NCBI GenBank assembly: GCA_018398805.1
Contig: JAGFBZ010002561.1
Location: forward strand, 124,001 to 188,000
Reading direction: 5' to 3'
Length of the DNA: 64,000 nucleotides
Source: Hirundichthys speculiger
Taxonomy: Eukaryota; Chordata; Actinopteri; Beloniformes; Exocoetidae
Below the pieces are notes generated by a model, which searched no databases, was not told where the DNA came from, and saw nothing but the letters and a program-made list of their open reading frames with translations. Below are positions 1 to 64,000 of this stretch, piece after piece. How positions within the stretch are numbered: the stretch's first letter is position 1; each line of letters starts with the position of its first letter. Both the position numbers and the translations under genes were made by a program.

Positions 1-6444
<6,444 letters not shown>

Positions 6445-8611
6445 GTGTCAGAGCCCCCCTGCCCACCTTCTTCGACAAAGCACACACCCTCACTCACACA
6501 GTGTACAAATCTGACCACAAGGGGGCAGCACATAGCAGCACTTTGTAATTGTTGAGTGCAGCTGTAATGATGCATGGACTCAAATAAGCAGTATTATCTT
6601 CCCCCATTTCTTCCCCTTGTTTGATTCTGAACACTATGATATGCAGCACACACTAATACTTAGGTCTGGAGAATTACCTACTTCCTACCACCTTTCTGTC
6701 TGCACATGACCCAGACTACCTCATTGTTGAGACAGTTAGGCTATCTGTACTCCACAGGTGCCTTCCAGGTAAAGAGCCCTCTGATAGAGGTTGCACATTT
6801 TCTGAGGAGGGAGAATTACTGAGGGCCTTACAGCTTGCTTTTTCTTTTCCTTCTGTTTTCTTCTTTCATCACCCATACGTCATGTTAACATTGTCCGAGT
6901 CAGGCCAATGATCTCCTATCTTATAGAAAAGTTACAACAACATGTCATGTCTCCTCAGTTACATTGACGCTCTCAGTCTACAGTCAAAGTAGTCTTATAT
7001 CCTACTAATCTAAGTTAGTGCTAGGTGATAGTTTGACTTGTGGTAAACAAAAGCACATTTTTGTAAATATGGCATGGTGCTGCAATGACTGGACGAGGTG
7101 CAGATGTTTGTGGCCAGCAGTAGGTGGCCACCACGTGTGGTGGTTTTATATCAGTTTGTATTGCTCTGCCTTAAAGAATAAAAGTGGCTGGAACGGCTAT
7201 AGTTGAATTTGTTATGATTGTTATTTTTGCACTACAGTCCATCTTCCCGAGTAGAGCTGACACGCAGGAAAGGAAAGTACACTACTTGTAGTTTAGCAGA
7301 GTAAAGATGCTGCATCAGCAGTGGCCACTGTGGGCTCTTCCACACCCGTTGTCTTAGTGTGATGGAGGTTCAAGGAGAGATGGGTAATGTAGTCTTTGAG
7401 TGATGTGTGTCCCTAGGTTTGTCAGAGGTGATGGAATCCACGAAAAGTTAGCTCACACATGGTTTTAGACTTGTCCAGACTAATATTTCTTTAATGTTTT
7501 GATGTCTTTCCCTTAAATTAAGATACAGCTGAGGAAAGAAGTGAAGTTTCCTTCTATGGGGAAAAGTGCAAGGTTTGTTCAGTGTTGGAATGGCTCAGGA
7601 AACTTTGATAGGCTCATAGCTGCACAGGTTTTTGATAACGCACTCGTTGCTTTGAATTTTTTAACAAATTAAGTCTGGTGTGTGGGGTGTAGTGACATCT
7701 AGTGGCAAAGTTCCAAACTGCATCCAACTGAGGAACTCCCACCTGGCCGTGCTCTGGCGCCAGTGTGGGTCGTCCCGTCTGGGTTATTGTGGTATCATGA
7801 CCTGTGGTGAGAAAGTGGGACGTGCGGTGTCTTTGAATATAAATTGCTTGTTCTTAGAGTTATGAATTTTATATTGAATTTCTGGAGATTATTCTGATTG
7901 TTTGACGCTGCAACAAAGAAAACGGACTTGTTGATTTCATGAATTGACCATTTGCGGACCAGCGCATGAATAAAAACATGATGTCATCTCTCATGTGTCC
8001 ATAGACATTAACAATCCTTACATTTTTTGTTGTTTATTATTATTTTTTTTGCAATATAAGAAGTGTAGCACTGTGATTGTTTCAGTTCTGTTGCGACAGT
8101 CAGGGCAGTCGACGAGGAGCAGCCCACTCCACGACCCGATTTGTGATGACTCAAACTGACTTCCTATCAGTTACAATTTACAACTGAAGTTTTAGGTTAA
8201 ATCTGCATTTTTATTCTATTTTATTGGGGGAGGAGGTAACATAACATAAAATACTCTTAAGAAATGAGTGGTTTCATACCAAAATAAAGGCTACATTTTG
8301 CAATGAGATTATCAGCCAGCAGTGAACAACATTGAAGTTATTTTATTTTATTTTTTTTTTTTATCCCTGGGGAGGGGGTGTCATTCGTCTCACCTTGACT
8401 TTTTAGGACTAACCCTGTGGACTTTATTTTGACAGCCAAGCCTAATACTACATTTTAAAATGCTTTTATTTGCAATGTGTATTCTTAAAGATGGAAGACT
8501 GTACTTTGTATTTAACCTGTTATAAGTCTTTTGAAAAGTTTTGGCATGTTTAAAGCAGATTTGTTGTATTTATAACTTGTGGCATTCTTGAACTAATGAA
8601 ATACAATTAAA
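6445..8611 (+). other. rab12: rab12 3' UTR region with alternative poly(A) signals
   Basis: About 2.2 kb of AT-rich non-coding sequence follows the rab12 stop. Poly(A) hexamers are AATAAA at 7177-7182, AATAAA at 7969-7974 and ATTAAA at 8606-8611; which are used cannot be told. The segment 7670-7800 contains 'GTGACATCTAGTGGCAAAGTT', which looks like a dispersed fish repeat, but its limits are unclear. Confidence 0.6.
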
Positions 8612-8699
8612 GATGTCTATATTTATTACTAGATTTCAGCCTGCATTTATTTTACTCTGGAGAAAGTGTCTTTTGTCTGAGTGCATCCGTTAAAAACGT

Positions 8700-9317
8700 G
8701 CCAATAGGTGAGCTCGCCATCAGTGCATGCGCACCAGAGCGTGCCAGACCCGGTCCCGGAGAAAACAAGGGGTGTGCTCGCGTACTGGCGGCGGCGCATG
8801 CGCCGCGCAGAAAATCACGGGCGTCGAGCCTCACGCCGCAGCGATTGCAGATCTTTCATGTCAGATAGGAAGGAGCAGCAGACGCGGGGGGAGGGGGGGG
8901 CACGCAACCCCGTGAAAGAGGGATGGAAACCCGGTCTGCGCAGGAGGAAGGGAGCTGATGTGACTCCCGTGTTTCCAACTTGAGCCTCTACAAGCTCCGT
9001 CCGCAGATGCAACCTGTCACTCAAGTCCGCGCCAGCGATCCATTTTCTTTCTTTTTTTTTTTTTCGCAGCGCTTCCTGTGAAAGGTCTTCACGGGCAGAG
9101 GAGACTACAATGACAGCATGGTGAATGCAGTCAGGATGGAGTAAAAAAAAAAAAAAAAAAAACATCCACTACGACGCAGGATGCGCATCCCCGGTCCGAC
9201 AAGGAAGAAGGCAGAGAGAGCTGGCTGCTGTTCTGGTGGCGCATGTCACAGATTTTCCGCGGCGGCGTGGATTGATCGTTTCCTTCATCACCCTCCTGCT
9301 GCCGGTGTCGGTGTATA
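8700..9317 (+). promoter_or_regulatory. mtcl1: CpG-rich promoter and 5' leader of mtcl1
   Basis: Base composition changes sharply from AT-rich to CpG-rich at about 8690 and stays so through exon 1. A CCAAT box lies at 8701-8705. NRF1-type palindromes lie at 8724-8733 (TGCATGCGCA) and 8794-8803 (GCGCATGCGC). There is no clear TATA box, as expected for a CpG-island promoter. Upstream ATGs occur in the leader, including one at 9125. A 5' poly-A run lies at about 9144-9161. The transcription start is not determined. Confidence 0.65.
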
Positions 9318-63637
<54,320 letters not shown>

Positions 63638-64000
63638 GTACAGATGGCGTCTCAGCGCCAACCTTTAAAGGAACAGGACACGAGCTCGCGGTGCTTTGCA
63701 GTAAGCAGCGAGTCGACAGTGAACATGTTGGCTCTGCCAAGCGTGAAGTCCTACCAGGAGATGGTTTAAAAATGAATAACAGCACAAAGCTGTGCTTTAA
63801 CACAGATTGCAACTGAAAAACAAGTAGCCAGGAATTCATTTCTTATTACCCCTTGAGAATTTAATTAAAAAAGGAAGGACGGGACCCAGGAAATTAATAA
63901 GGAATCATTTGATTGGCATCATATAATGGATATTCTGTTACGTTCTGTCATTGTCCAAATTCATTATTGGAGTGTTGTGCCTGATTGGTTTTTATGTGCC
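63638..64000 (+). other. mtcl1: mtcl1 intron 10 (partial)
   Basis: 363 nt of AT-rich intron to the window edge; donor GTACAG. Nothing else recognised. Remaining mtcl1 exons are outside the window. Confidence 0.85.

Overview
The window is teleost fish nuclear DNA. Exons are short and bounded by GT-AG, long introns are filled with fish-type repeats (hAT MITEs, Tc1-like transposons, non-LTR tails, a tRNA-type SINE, CATC/TGGA satellites), and there are no bacterial-style operons. Two protein-coding genes lie head-to-tail on the + strand: the 3' part of rab12 (small GTPase) and the 5' two-thirds or so of mtcl1 (microtubule crosslinking factor 1, also called SOGA2/CCDC165/KIAA0802). The same pair is adjacent on human chromosome 18p, so this is a conserved synteny block. 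The identification rests on translated exons that read like the vertebrate families; no database search was run.

Layout. 1-1261: rab12 intron. 1262-6444: four rab12 coding exons (G3 DTAGQ, G4 NKLD, G5 SAK, C-terminal Cys-Cys); the P-loop exon or exons lie upstream of the window. 6445 to about 8611: rab12 3' UTR with three poly(A) hexamers. About 8700-9317: CpG-rich promoter and 5' leader of mtcl1 with a CCAAT box and NRF1-type palindromes. 9318-63637: ten mtcl1 coding exons; the gene runs off the right edge. Intron 3 alone is 30.8 kb (14741-45562) and holds most of the mobile DNA and satellites.

Both products belong to vesicle and cytoskeleton biology. Rab12 is an endosomal/recycling GTPase, and Mtcl1 is a coiled-coil microtubule crosslinker. 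The sequence shows no direct functional link; they are genomic neighbours only. All mtcl1 introns seen are phase 0. Exon 1 is 857 nt long (2 more than a multiple of 3) and changes reading frame twice near its 3' end, which fits two single-base insertions, either assembly errors or real lesions.

The most informative non-gene content is a set of hAT-type MITEs whose boundaries can be read to the base because 8-bp target-site duplications survive. It includes a non-LTR element interrupted by two different MITEs, and an unusual MITE with arrayed TATCGTAC-like motifs. I do not see a new multi-gene system in this window.
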